Of a stretch of DNA of 64,000 nucleotides, positions 1 to 10,074 are shown piece after piece; positions within the stretch are counted from its first letter, which is position 1, and each line of letters opens with the position of its first letter. The notes under the pieces were generated by a model that was not told the origin of the DNA, made no database searches, and worked only from the letters and a program-made list of their open reading frames with translations. This DNA comes from Myxocyprinus asiaticus. Its lineage: Eukaryota > Chordata > Actinopteri > Cypriniformes > Catostomidae. The stretch spans positions 51,228,001 through 51,292,000 of the forward strand of contig NC_059346.1 in the NCBI RefSeq assembly GCF_019703515.2. Direction: 5' to 3'. Position numbers and translations under genes: made by a program.

Positions 1-23
1 TACTGAAATAAATGAACTTTTCC

Positions 24-53
24 ACGACATTCTAATTTATTGAGATGCACCTG

Positions 54-54
<1 letters not shown>
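24..54. repeat. Terminal fragment of a second Tc1-like element
   Basis: The stretch ending in GATGCACCTG next to a TA microsatellite resembles one terminus of a Tc1-like inverted repeat. It is related to, but distinct from, the terminus of the element starting at 86. Its own body lies outside the window. Confidence 0.35.
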
Positions 55-85
<31 letters not shown>

Positions 86-87
<2 letters not shown>

Positions 88-1645
88 GGTGCTGGTCATA
101 TAATTAGAATATCATCAAAAAGTTGATTTATTTCACCAATTCCATTCAAAAAGTGAAACTTGCATATTATATTCATTCATTACACACAGACTGATCTATT
201 TCAAATGTTTATTTCTTTTAATTTTGATGATTATAACTGACAACTAAGGAAAATCCCAAATTCAGTATCTCAGAAAATTAGAATATTGTGAAAAGGTTCA
301 ATATTGAAGACACCTGGTGCCACACTCTAATCAGCTAATTAACTCAAAACACCTGCAAAGGCCTTTAAATGGTCTCTCAGTCTAGTTCTGTACGCTACAC
401 AATCATGGGGAAGACTGCTGACTTGACAGTTGTCCAAAAGACGACCATTGACACGTTGCACAAGGAGGGCAAGACACAAAAGGTCATTGCAAAAGAGGCT
501 GGCTGTTCACAGAGCTCTGTGTCCAAGCACATTAATAGAGAGGCGAAGGGAAGGAAAAGATGTGGTAGAAAAAAGTGTACAAGCAATAGGGATAACCGCA
601 CCCTGGAGAGGACTGTGAAACAAAACCCATTCAAAAATGTGGGGGAGATTCACAAAGAGTGGACTGCAGCTGGAGTCAGTGCTTCAAGAACCACTACGCA
701 CAGACGTATGCAAGACATGGGTTTCAGCGTCTCGCCTGGGCTAAAGACAAAAAGGACTGGACTGCTGCTGAGTGGTCCAAAGTTATGTTCTCTGATGAAA
801 GTAAATTTTGCATTTCCTTTGGAAATCAGGGTCCCAGAGTCTGGAGGAAGAGAGGAGAGGCACACAATCCACGTTGCTTGAGGTCCAATGTAAAGTTTCC
901 ACAGTCAGTGATGGTTTGGGGTGCCATGTCACCTGCTGGTGTTGGTCCACTGTGTTTTCTGAGGTCCAAGGTCAACGCAGCCATATACCAGGAAGTTTTA
1001 GAGCACTTCATGCTTCCTGCTGCTGACCAACTTTATGGAGATGCAGATTTCATTTTCCAACAGGACTTGGCACCTGCACACAGTGCCAAAGCAACCAGTA
1101 TCTGGTTTCAGGACCATGGTATCCCTGTTCTTAATTGGCCAGCAAACTCGCCTGACCTTAACCCCATAGAAAATCTATGGGGTATTGTGAAGAGGAAGAT
1201 GCGATATGCCAGACCCAACAATGCAGAAGAGCTGAAGGCCACTATCAGAGCAACCTGGGCTCTCATAACACCTGAGCAGTGCCACAGACTGATCGACTCC
1301 ATGCCATGCCGCATTGCTGCAGTAATTCAGGCAAAAGGAGCCCCAACTAAGTATTGAGTGCTGTACATGCTCATACTTTTCATGTTCATACTTTTCAGTT
1401 GGCCAAGATTTCTAAAAATCCTTTCTTTGTATTGGTCTTAAGTAATATTCTAATTTTCTGAGATACTGAATTTGGGATTTTCCTTAGTTGTCAGTTATAA
1501 TCATCAAAATTAAAAGAAATAAACATTTGAAATAGATCAGTCTGTGTGTAATGAATGAATATAATATACAAGTTTCACTTTTTGAATGGAATTAGTTAAA
1601 TAAATCAACTTTTTGATGATATTCTAATTATATGACCAGCACCTG
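86..1645 (+). mobile_element. Tc1/mariner transposon with ~200-bp terminal inverted repeats
   Basis: The ends read CAGGTGCTGG and CCAGCACCTG. The left repeat (86 to about 290) and the right repeat (about 1445 to 1645) match as inverted copies over roughly 200 bp, with few differences. The element sits inside a TA/CA microsatellite, so its TA target duplication can no longer be read cleanly on the left. It carries a broken transposase on the plus strand. The well-conserved arms suggest a fairly recent insertion. It lies in rabep1 intron sequence, opposite to the gene. Confidence 0.9.
405..1357 (+). pseudogene. Broken Tc1-type DDE transposase
   Basis: The start at 405 opens a frame encoding the N-terminal helix-turn-helix DNA-binding half (KVIAKEAGCSQSSVSKHINR). 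A second frame, readable from 659 to 1357, encodes the catalytic half. It shows FSDESKF (first Asp), FQQDLAPAHS (second Asp) and [12 protein letters not shown] (Glu), the DDE triad of Tc1 transposases, and ends with KGAPTKY and a TGA. The two frames meet near 720, where the segment usual between MGF and the RLAWAKDKK block is missing, so a small internal deletion has shifted the frame. No functional product is expected. Confidence 0.88.

Positions 1646-1704
<59 letters not shown>
1646..1704. repeat. (TA)n(CA)n microsatellite
   Basis: Alternating TA then CA dinucleotides flank the right end of the Tc1 element. The same kind of tract flanks its left end (about 52-85), so this is the split original insertion site. 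Confidence 0.9.
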
Positions 1705-1706
<2 letters not shown>

Positions 1707-3320
1707 TCATTTTTAAATTGTTAAATTGATTTTGTTGCTAACGGATTCATTTTAAAGTTTTGCTATAATTTATTATAATTATTTATTGAAAAAAATGTGC
1801 AGATCTAAAGATTATATTGTAATGAAGCCATTTACCATTTTTATATATCCTTAAAATTGCTTTAAATGAAATTAACAAATGTAATTCAATGCATTGTGTT
1901 AAGTTGGTCTAAGAGTTTAATATGAGCAAAGAAGTCATTTAGCCTTGTAATTTTGCTGCAATTATGTGGCAATAAGTCTCAATTTCTTTTATTGTTTCTC
2001 TGTTTTCTTTCAAAATAATTTAAGTACATTAACTTTTAGTCTGCATTCGTTATTCATACGCACAACTGTTTAAATATTCTTTAAATTATGTTGGGAAAAT
2101 AAGGACATAAATTAGGTTAGACTACTGCATGTCTGCTCATAGAATAATCATTAAAAGCAAAAATTACCAACTGGTAACCAACAGATAACTATTGTTCCTC
2201 GATGTTGCCACAACGTCGTCATGACGGACTGGCACAGTTCCAAAGTTACGTTGTGGCTACGAATCCAGGAATTTCACTTTTCCTGTTGTCACAACGTAAT
2301 CAGTTATGTTGCCACGATGAAAGTTTGGTCATCAAATTATGGTGCATTTAGGTAATGCAAGAAAATTTATTTAAGGTTACAATAGACATACAATAAATCT
2401 GTAAACTAAAAACACATGAGGATATAATAATTAGGCCTGTTGCAATTATTACATTGTCTGATATTTAAATCTGGTATATGGCCATATACAAACAAATACA
2501 TTTCATATATTTGAGCATTTATGTACACATTTAAATTCCACAAATGTTTAAAAAAACATATATTGACATATGATAATTACCATTTTTGTCATATTGACAT
2601 ATACAGTATATCTATATATGTGACTTTTTTATATCAGTAAAAACATTTACATTCAGCATACAAGTGTTCAGCATATATTGCCATTTTCAGATTCGTAGCC
2701 TACTGTATTAATAGCACTTCAAATTCTAATCACATTTTATTACACAACTAATGGGGATTTTAAGTGAATGTTGGGGATTCTTTGTATAAACGCAGGATTT
2801 TGTGTCTCATTCGCAGCACGCAGGGTGAAGATTAAACACTATATATGTGTACTGTCTGCGGTCCCACGAAAGTTTAGAAGGATTTTGATAGTGAACGCAC
2901 AACGTGGAAGAGACGCTTACACTGTTACTATGGAGATGATACAAACGGCAGCTCTGCATTTGGATATGTTGCTTTTCAAGCATTTGTTTTGCCGCTGTCA
3001 AACATGAAGTATGTGTAACTGTGTTCATCATTTAACTGTGTTTATCAAAAGAATGACAAAGTTAACGATCAGTTTATGATGGCTAGCAAAATAACAACGT
3101 GATACACAGCATTTGAAGTCGCACAGCAACGATGATTGCTAGTAAAAGATCATTTTAAATGGTCTGCTTTGATAAAAAGTCATTCTTGATGATCAATTCA
3201 AGTTCTAAAATAAATATTTAACATCATAAAATAACTTCATCTCTATGTGTGGTATTGTCGGTCATAAGATATTGTAAGTCAAAGGAGGAGTACATCAATC
3301 AGCGCTGGTAAAAGGAGTCT
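1705..3320. other. AT-rich intronic sequence, no gene recognised
   Basis: This lies in the long visible last intron of rabep1. Around 2190-2345 a short motif of the form GTTGCCACAACGT recurs in both orientations, suggesting a decayed repeat. The open frames at 2768-3031 have no recognisable domain and no splice context. Confidence 0.5.
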
Positions 3321-3321
3321 G

Positions 3322-3396
3322 ACTGGGTGGTCTAGTGGTAATTAATTTGCCCATTGCATAAGAGGTTTAGGGTTCTAATCCGCCCATTTGAAACCA
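3322..3396 (+). repeat. tRNA-Glu-like sequence (SINE head or tRNA pseudogene)
   Basis: GGTGGTCTAGTGGTAA matches a pol III A box in a tRNA-Glu-like context. GGTTCTAATCC about 45 bp downstream matches a B box with one difference from GGTTCGAATCC. The flanks do not pair as a normal acceptor stem, so this is more likely a SINE head or tRNA pseudogene than a functional tRNA. Confidence 0.5.
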
Positions 3397-3664
3397 TTTG
3401 AAATATTTTAATTAACAAAGATTGCATCCGCACCTTAGTGGATGCATCTTGATTGGGGACACATTTGTTTGCATTTTTCTATGGGATTCGACTGGAAGAG
3501 TGCAAACTGCGGAACTAGCAGCAACGAGGATCTCTCACCACATCACTGTGGCACATATGTTGCTATCTTCTTAATACTGTATAATTAATGCTTATGTTGT
3601 TTAAAATTAAAAGCAGTTGATGAGCATGCCCTTGTTATTTTGCTAGCCATCTTAAACAGATCTT

Positions 3665-3968
3665 TATTTTTTTCCCCCTTTTCTCCCAATTTGGAATGTC
3701 CAATTACCACTACTTAGTAGGTCCTCGTGGTGGCAAGGTTACTCACCTCAATCCGGGTGGCGGAGGACAAGTTTCAGTTGCCTCCGCTTCCGAGACCGTC
3801 AATCCGCGCATCTTATCACGTGGCTTGTTGTGCATGACACCGCTGAGACTCCGCATTTGGAGGCTCATTCTACTCTCTGTAATCCATGCACAACTTACCA
3901 TGTGCTGCATTGAGAGCGAGAACAGGGGTGGTAGTCAGCGTCAATACTCGCTGAGCTACCCAGGCCCC
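3665..3968 (-). mobile_element. tRNA-derived SINE, copy 1
   Basis: Read on the minus strand it begins GGGGCCTGGGTAGCTCAGCGAG, with a tRNA-like head, and ends in a CCCAATTTGG-type tail with a T/C-rich stretch on the plus strand. Flanking direct repeats TCTTAAACAGATCTT (3650-3664) and TCTTAAACGGATCTT (3969-3983) are a 15-bp target duplication with one change. The same family occurs at 22847, 29835 and 38122. It resembles the cyprinid HAmo-type SINE, but I name that from memory only. Confidence 0.85.
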
Positions 3969-4367
3969 TCTTAAACGGATCTTAAACTTTATATGTTGTT
4001 CTTTTGATAAACATAGTTAACTGATGAATGTAGTTATACATACACTACACATAACTTAGGAAAGAGGGATCCCTTCTAGATACGACCTGAAAAATCCTGG
4101 AGGGACCGAGAAGTGGATTTTGAGAATCATACAACAATGGAGCTTAGCTGCCCTCTATTGGACATTTCTGGCACTGCATCTGAACATGTTAATTGCCACT
4201 CAGAACTGGGTTTAACATATGGCTGTGATTTTCTAGTATTTTTACATTTCAGTTGATATTTCTATCATAATTTATTTATATAAAAAACGTTTGTGCCATA
4301 CATTTTCATTACAATAAACTTAAACTTCTATAGCTTTTCACTTTAAAAACTGCTTTCCCTTGCACAA

Positions 4368-5855
4368 AAAACTGCCATGGCAACAGTATATTTAAGATAT
4401 CAAACATCCCATTATAATTTTACATCAGCAGTGTCTTGACATTATTCTAAACAATTTTGAAGCAATTCATGTAAACACAAGAGGGTTATTTCAAAGTCTG
4501 CTAAAACTGCCTTACTTCCTGGTGCCAGTTGGTGGTGCTATGACCGTGACCCATAATAGCCGCATAAATGTGATCAGCCCCCATTACCAAACATATAGCT
4601 GAATTTTATCAAAATCATACAATGCACACAGAAGATATAAGGAACTTCCTGTTTCACATTTTTGCCCTTAATGTATTGCCTCGCCATGGCAACACCATTC
4701 AAAACATAAAAAATGTAGCATCTTCAATGGCATAATATTACCTAAGTTTGGTGCCAGTCACATGAATCCCCTATAAGTATTCAAAAGTTCAGGGCCTGCA
4801 ATTTTCAAAAAATGCACATTCAATCCAAAATGGCTGACTTCTTGTTGGGCAGAGCTAATGACTGTAATTTTAAAAGTTGTCCAGCTTGACGAGATCAATA
4901 TATGTAGCAAGTTTGGTGACTGTAGAAGAAACTGACCCCACCACTTTTGTCAAAAGGCTGCGCTACAGAGCTCCCCAGCCACGCCCATGTGTTAACTTTT
5001 TCCCAGGCCTAATGGCCGACAACTCTGTGTGCAAAATATCATGAAAATTCAAGCATGCCAAGTACCTCAGAAACATGTGAATATACATAAAAAGGAATAA
5101 TGACATTTAATGCGTTGCCATGGCAACACTATCAAGAATATCAAGAATCCCTTCAGAATTTTAAATCTGCACTGTCTTGACATTATTAAAAAAAAAAATT
5201 TAAGCAATTCAGGTAAACATAAGAGGGATATTTCAAAGTCTGTTAAAAGTGTCACACTTCCTTCCACCAGTTGGTGGTGCTACGAACTTGACCCACAATA
5301 GCCACATCAATGTGATCAGCCTGCAAGGACAGACATACGGCTCAATTTTGATGTAAATCACACATTGCATGCAGAAGATATGAGACACTTCCTGTTTCTC
5401 ATTTTTTGACGTTACTTTATCGCGTCACCATAGCAACACCATTCAATATATAAAACATCTGTTCGCAATTTAGCATCGTCAATGTCTTGGCATGATATCG
5501 TCCACATTTGGTACCTGTAACACGGGAGGAGTATTTCAAATTCCAGAGCATGCATTTTTCAAACAATCCAAAATGGCTGACTTCCTGTTGGGATGAGCTT
5601 ATGACTGTCAGTGCGAAAGTTGTCTGGCTTGATGAGATCTACATATGTACAAAGTTTGGTGACAGTAGCTCAAAAGGGATGTGCTACAGAGCACCCCGAA
5701 CATGCCCATTTCTAGGTGACACTACAGAGCCCCCTCTACACACCCTTGTGTGAACTTTTGCCAAGCCCTAATGGCCAACTCTGATGCGTGTGCAAAATTT
5801 AATGAGTTTTTGAGCATGTTAAGTGCCCCAAAGCCCCCGAAACCTTGAAAAAAAA
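4368..5855. repeat. Two tandem copies of a ~742-bp repeat unit
   Basis: Landmarks recur in order at a constant offset near 742 bp: TTTCAAAGTCTG (about 4490 and 5231), GTTGGTGGTGCTA (about 4528 and 5270), AATCCAAAATGGCTGACTTC, and the AAGTTTGGTGAC block. Each unit starts near a GCCATGGCAAC motif. The copies are clearly diverged, so the duplication is old. Short open frames here have no recognisable product. Confidence 0.85.
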
Positions 5856-5902
5856 TGTATCATGTCCTCTACTGTTGCAAATGCACCTTGAAAAAAAAAA
5901 AT

Positions 5903-5966
5903 TAATCATGTCCTCTACTGTTGTAAAAGATAATCGTATCTTTTGCAACAGTAGAGGACATGATTA
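5903..5966. repeat. Near-perfect 29-bp hairpin with 6-nt loop
   Basis: The arms at 5903-5931 and 5938-5966 are inverted copies with one mismatch, around the loop AATCGT. A partial direct copy of the left arm lies just upstream (about 5856-5878). It could be a MITE end, a fold-back replication product or a transcribed hairpin. It borders the Penelope-like relic. Confidence 0.85.
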
Positions 5967-6086
5967 CTTGGCCTGGGAGTAATATCTTTTATATATCCCC
6001 CATAGTGAATGTGAACATGTTAGCTTTTTCTTCAGTTAGTTTACTTATTTCATCAAATGACATCTTGATTATGACAATGGCTGCAA

Positions 6087-6625
6087 GTGCGTAGAGTACA
6101 GATTCACAGTAGGTTATTTAACACTGCGCTCACTCGTCTTCCACAATTGAAATGTAAGCTCTTAAACGGGTGCAAGAATCTCTTTCATAACAAACCTTCT
6201 TTCATACAAGGCTGTTATCCCTGCAGAAGTTGTGCTGCATGCCAGAACTTAAAATGCAAAGAGTTCACGTGTCCTGGGTCAAAAAAATTTTACACTACAA
6301 TGTATAACCTGCACAACTCGCAATGTCATTTATATGTTTATATGTCCATGCCAGAAGATATATATTGGTAAATGTTCACATCAAGTAAGAATTAACTAAC
6401 ATAAATCTACTATTAGACGACAAGATATGACTTCCCCAGTAGCTAGACATTTCATTGAAATGGGTCATAATATAAAACAGTTAGAATGCATAGGGATAGA
6501 GGTTGTTCAATGATCCCAGAGAGGAGGTAAATTAAATTGAGTTGTTAAAACATGAAGCCTTCTGGATCTATAAGTTGAAGGCATTAGCCCCTAATCATTT
6601 AAATGAAGAATTAGATCTATAATGT
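6087..6625 (+). pseudogene. Decayed C-terminal GIY-YIG region of a Penelope-like retroelement
   Basis: The frame 6087-6371 contains the Cys-rich segment YPCRSCAACQNLKC typical of the linker before the GIY-YIG endonuclease in Penelope-like elements. Downstream, interrupted by stops and frameshifts, SPVARHFIEMGHN (about 6430-6470), LECIGIEVV and RGGK recur in the order expected for the rest of that domain. The catalytic Tyr/Gly core is not intact. Not functional. Confidence 0.7.
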
Positions 6626-7264
6626 TTCCTCTAAAATTATTATACTAAGTAGTTTTTCAGGTTTTTTGTGAATTGAATGTCATTAAATATAGCACAATAA
6701 ATAATTAATTCTATACATTTGATCATAGATATCTTCTGATATGTACAATCATTTGTATTTTCTAAAAGTTAAGATCGATGTTGACTTATGATGGTTTATA
6801 CCTGATGCTTCAATGTAGAGAGCTTACTTTTATTGATGATTCTCACCTTCAATGAAGGTTTTAATTAAATGTAAGAGAATACTTTATGCTTATATAAAAA
6901 AAATCTACTATGGCTATACGGATATCCTGTTGGGATTGGTATATATGTATATAATTTACTCATACCTTCTTTAAAGTTACTGAATGTATTTTGTAACAAA
7001 ACAAAAATAGCATTTCTAATTATGCGATGACATCATGACATGTGGTCTATATAAGAAAATGGGTGGATAGATATTGTCGAAAACGCTGAGAAAGGCCTAG
7101 TAGCCAAAACGTCTATGTTTGTTCCTCCATGTGAATTAAAAAAGCAGCAACAAAAAGCTTGGAGTGCAGATCATTATTTTAATGTTTACTTTATCTTCTT
7201 TATATTGTTATACAATGTAGATGATTGGAAGAGTGCATGTCTTGTTTCCCTTGTGTGTTACTGT
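6626..7264 (+). mobile_element. 3' portion of the Penelope-like element
   Basis: AT-rich sequence follows the endonuclease relic. At 7086-7113 the arrangement CTGAGA, GGC, CTAGTA, GCC, AAAAC, GTC resembles the conserved 3' motif of these elements, which in some families is a hammerhead ribozyme. The exact 3' boundary is not clear. Confidence 0.5.
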
Positions 7265-7576
7265 GAGTTGGAAGCACAGACATTTCAAAATAAGAGCCTA
7301 TGGGGTATTTTGGGCTTGTTCATATTTCATAGTCTTGTGTTATGCAACAAATGTTCATTTTCTCTTTTTTTTTTAATTGGGATTTTGGTTGTACAATAAA
7401 CTCTATTTGAGATTTTATTCATTTTGGACTCTTGTAGCCTCTATGTCTGTGTCCGTCACAGTAAGGAAAGACTAAGAAAGATTTTTTAGCATTAAATAAA
7501 TCGATTTAACGATTAATTGGTTACCTTTTCCACCACCTTAATTATCGGTACCTGCAAAATCCACTATCTTTCGACC
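7265..7576 (-). mobile_element. Fragment of a hAT-type element (same family as 54186-55058)
   Basis: It aligns in reverse orientation with the left half of the element at 54186. Shared blocks are TTGGGATTTTGGTTG, ATTTTGGACTCTTG, GACCGATAACCGATT-like sequence and TGCAAAATCCACTAT. Only the part next to one terminus is present. Confidence 0.7.
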
Positions 7577-7751
7577 TTAAGTTTAATGCAGATGTAATAT
7601 TGATTCATTTGTCCAGGTGTGAATTTGGCCATTCTTGAGTTCATGCTAAGTGCACACAAGCAACAAAATGAGACAGATATGTGCCATATCTAATAATAAA
7701 TGTGTTCAGAACAGTCTGGCTCCAAGTTCTGCATTTCGAGCTTTGTCTAAC

Positions 7752-7871
7752 CTTCGCTGCCTCCAATTCCTTAACCCGGTCTTCTGAACTTGACAGTTTG
7801 GCCTTCAGAGCTGCAATCTCACTCTCCATTGGCATGACTACTGAACGCAGTTTCTCTGCATCCTCCTGAGC
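7752..7871 (-). CDS. rabep1: rabep1 exon 5
   Basis: Acceptor ATCTAG precedes 7871 and the weak donor GTTAGA follows 7752. It encodes exactly 40 codons from [16 protein letters not shown] to VKELEAAK. The next exon is not found in 1-7751, so the following intron is at least 7.7 kb. Confidence 0.92.
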
Positions 7872-10035
7872 CTAGATTAACACAATAAACAGAAATTTAG
7901 TTAAAAGAAACAAACAAGTAAACAAATTATAATCTGTACTAGAGCTTGGCAATATTCATGATATACACTTACTGAGCACTTTATTAGGAACACCTAATTA
8001 TTAATGCGCTTATCAAAGCAGCCAATCATGTGGCAGCAGTGCACTGCATAAAATCACACAGATACGGGTTAGGAGCTTCAGTTAATGTTCACATCAACCA
8101 TCAGAATGGGGAAAAAATGTGATCTCAGTGATTTAGACCGTGGCATGATTGTTGGTGCCAGACAGGCTGGTTTGAATATTTCTGTGACTGCTGATCTCCT
8201 GGGATTTTCACACACAACAGTCTCTAGAGTTTACGCAGAATGGTGCCAAAAACACAAAACATCCAGTGAGCGGCAGTTCTGCAGACAGAAACACCTTGTT
8301 GATGAGAGAGGTCAACGGAGAATGGGCAGATTGGTTCAAGCTGACAGAAAGGCTATGGTAACTCACATAACCACTCTGTACAATTGTAGTGAGCAGAATA
8401 GCATCTCAGAATGCACAACACGTCAAACCTTGAGGCAGATGGACTACAATAACAGAAGAACCATAGTGTTCCTAATAAATTGCTCAGTGAGGGCATATCA
8501 TAATAATTTTGCTGGCAATATATGATTAAGCTACACTGTGAATATTGCAATGATTTTAATCCACTTGTTATTTGGTCATTAAGTTTCCTGAAGACTGTGT
8601 CATTACAAATGTTTTGCATTAGCTCCTTGACAGACGAGTATGATTTAATGGCATATATGATCTTAACTTAAATAGCAAGAATGGTGTTAAAGTTCATAGG
8701 TTTAATTAATTTCAAGGAATTATTTCAAATATTCAGTTTCAATCATTCCATTCAAAACTCTGGTTAAATGAGTGACAAAATTGTTCAACAAAGTGTCTAT
8801 GTGGCATTGTTTGCATATATTAAAATGTTTTAATAAAAATATAATTAGGTAAATATTGATGTTAATTACTATGTAATCTTATAATGGTGCCAATACATGA
8901 AAACAATTAAATAACATTGTTCCTCGTGTTCATTTATTGAATAACAGTGTGGGAAAACAAGCTGTTTTTCATTTTACATGTGAAGGTGTTAACATAAATG
9001 TCTTAGAGCAGCAAAAAACAACTAATTAAATTCTAAGGATTTAGAGAGAGTGGAAAAGGATAATGAAAAACTCTATTATGACTGTTTTGGTGCAAGAAAC
9101 ATTAACTAACAATATAAGTTAAAAAAGTACATGATTTGACAGAGGTTGACTATTTAAACTGCATCTGAATTGAAGTTGGGGTTTAATGTTGGTCTAAGTG
9201 GGCCAAACCAAAGACTAAGAAATGAGTTGCATGTATCACAATGACCACAAAAAAAAAAAAAAAAAACCCATACCTTTTTCATATCATTCTCTAAATTCTC
9301 CTCTTCCTGTCCTTCAGAGAGACGGCGGCGAAGCTCTGCCACATCTCTCTCCATTGCCTCACGGTACTGAGCCCACTGAGCACGCTCCTGCTCCAACTTC
9401 TGATGGAACTGCATCTTCACCTCACGGTCTGCATCTGATAATGCAAATCAGGATAAACAATTTGCTAAACTAGAGGTCGATCTATAGTCAACTCTGCAGA
9501 TACCGATAACTATGGTGGTAAAAATGTAGATAACTGATTAATCGGCAGTGTTGGGTGTAATCCAAGTACAAAGTAATTAGTTACTGTAATCTAATTACTT
9601 TGTCAAAAGTAGTGTAATGCATTACATTTTAAATTCTTGTAATCATAAAACAAATACTGACTTCCAATTAATTTAATTACATTTAAGTACATTATGGGGT
9701 TATGCTTATTTCTTTTGTCTTAAGTAGAATAAATGAATTATGGCCCCGTAACGAGTTACTGTGAAGCAGAAATGTGAGGCGCTGAGTGTATGACTTGTGT
9801 GTAACAATGAACAAGAAATATAGACATTTAAAATTTTTGTGAAGAGGAAGTGTTTTAGAAAGTAACTTCAGAATCAGAATGAGATTTATTGCCAAGTATG
9901 CTTACACATACAAGGAATTTGTCATGGTGACAGAAGCTTCCAGTGCACAAACAATACAACAACAAGACAGAGACAATAATAAAAAAAATAGAATAAAATA
10001 AAGGGAATAAAATATGTATAGAAATACACAATAGG

Positions 10036-10074
<39 letters not shown>

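Noticed and set aside
3322..3396. Functional tRNA gene
   Set aside because: The acceptor stem does not pair and the B box deviates, so a functional tRNA is unlikely.
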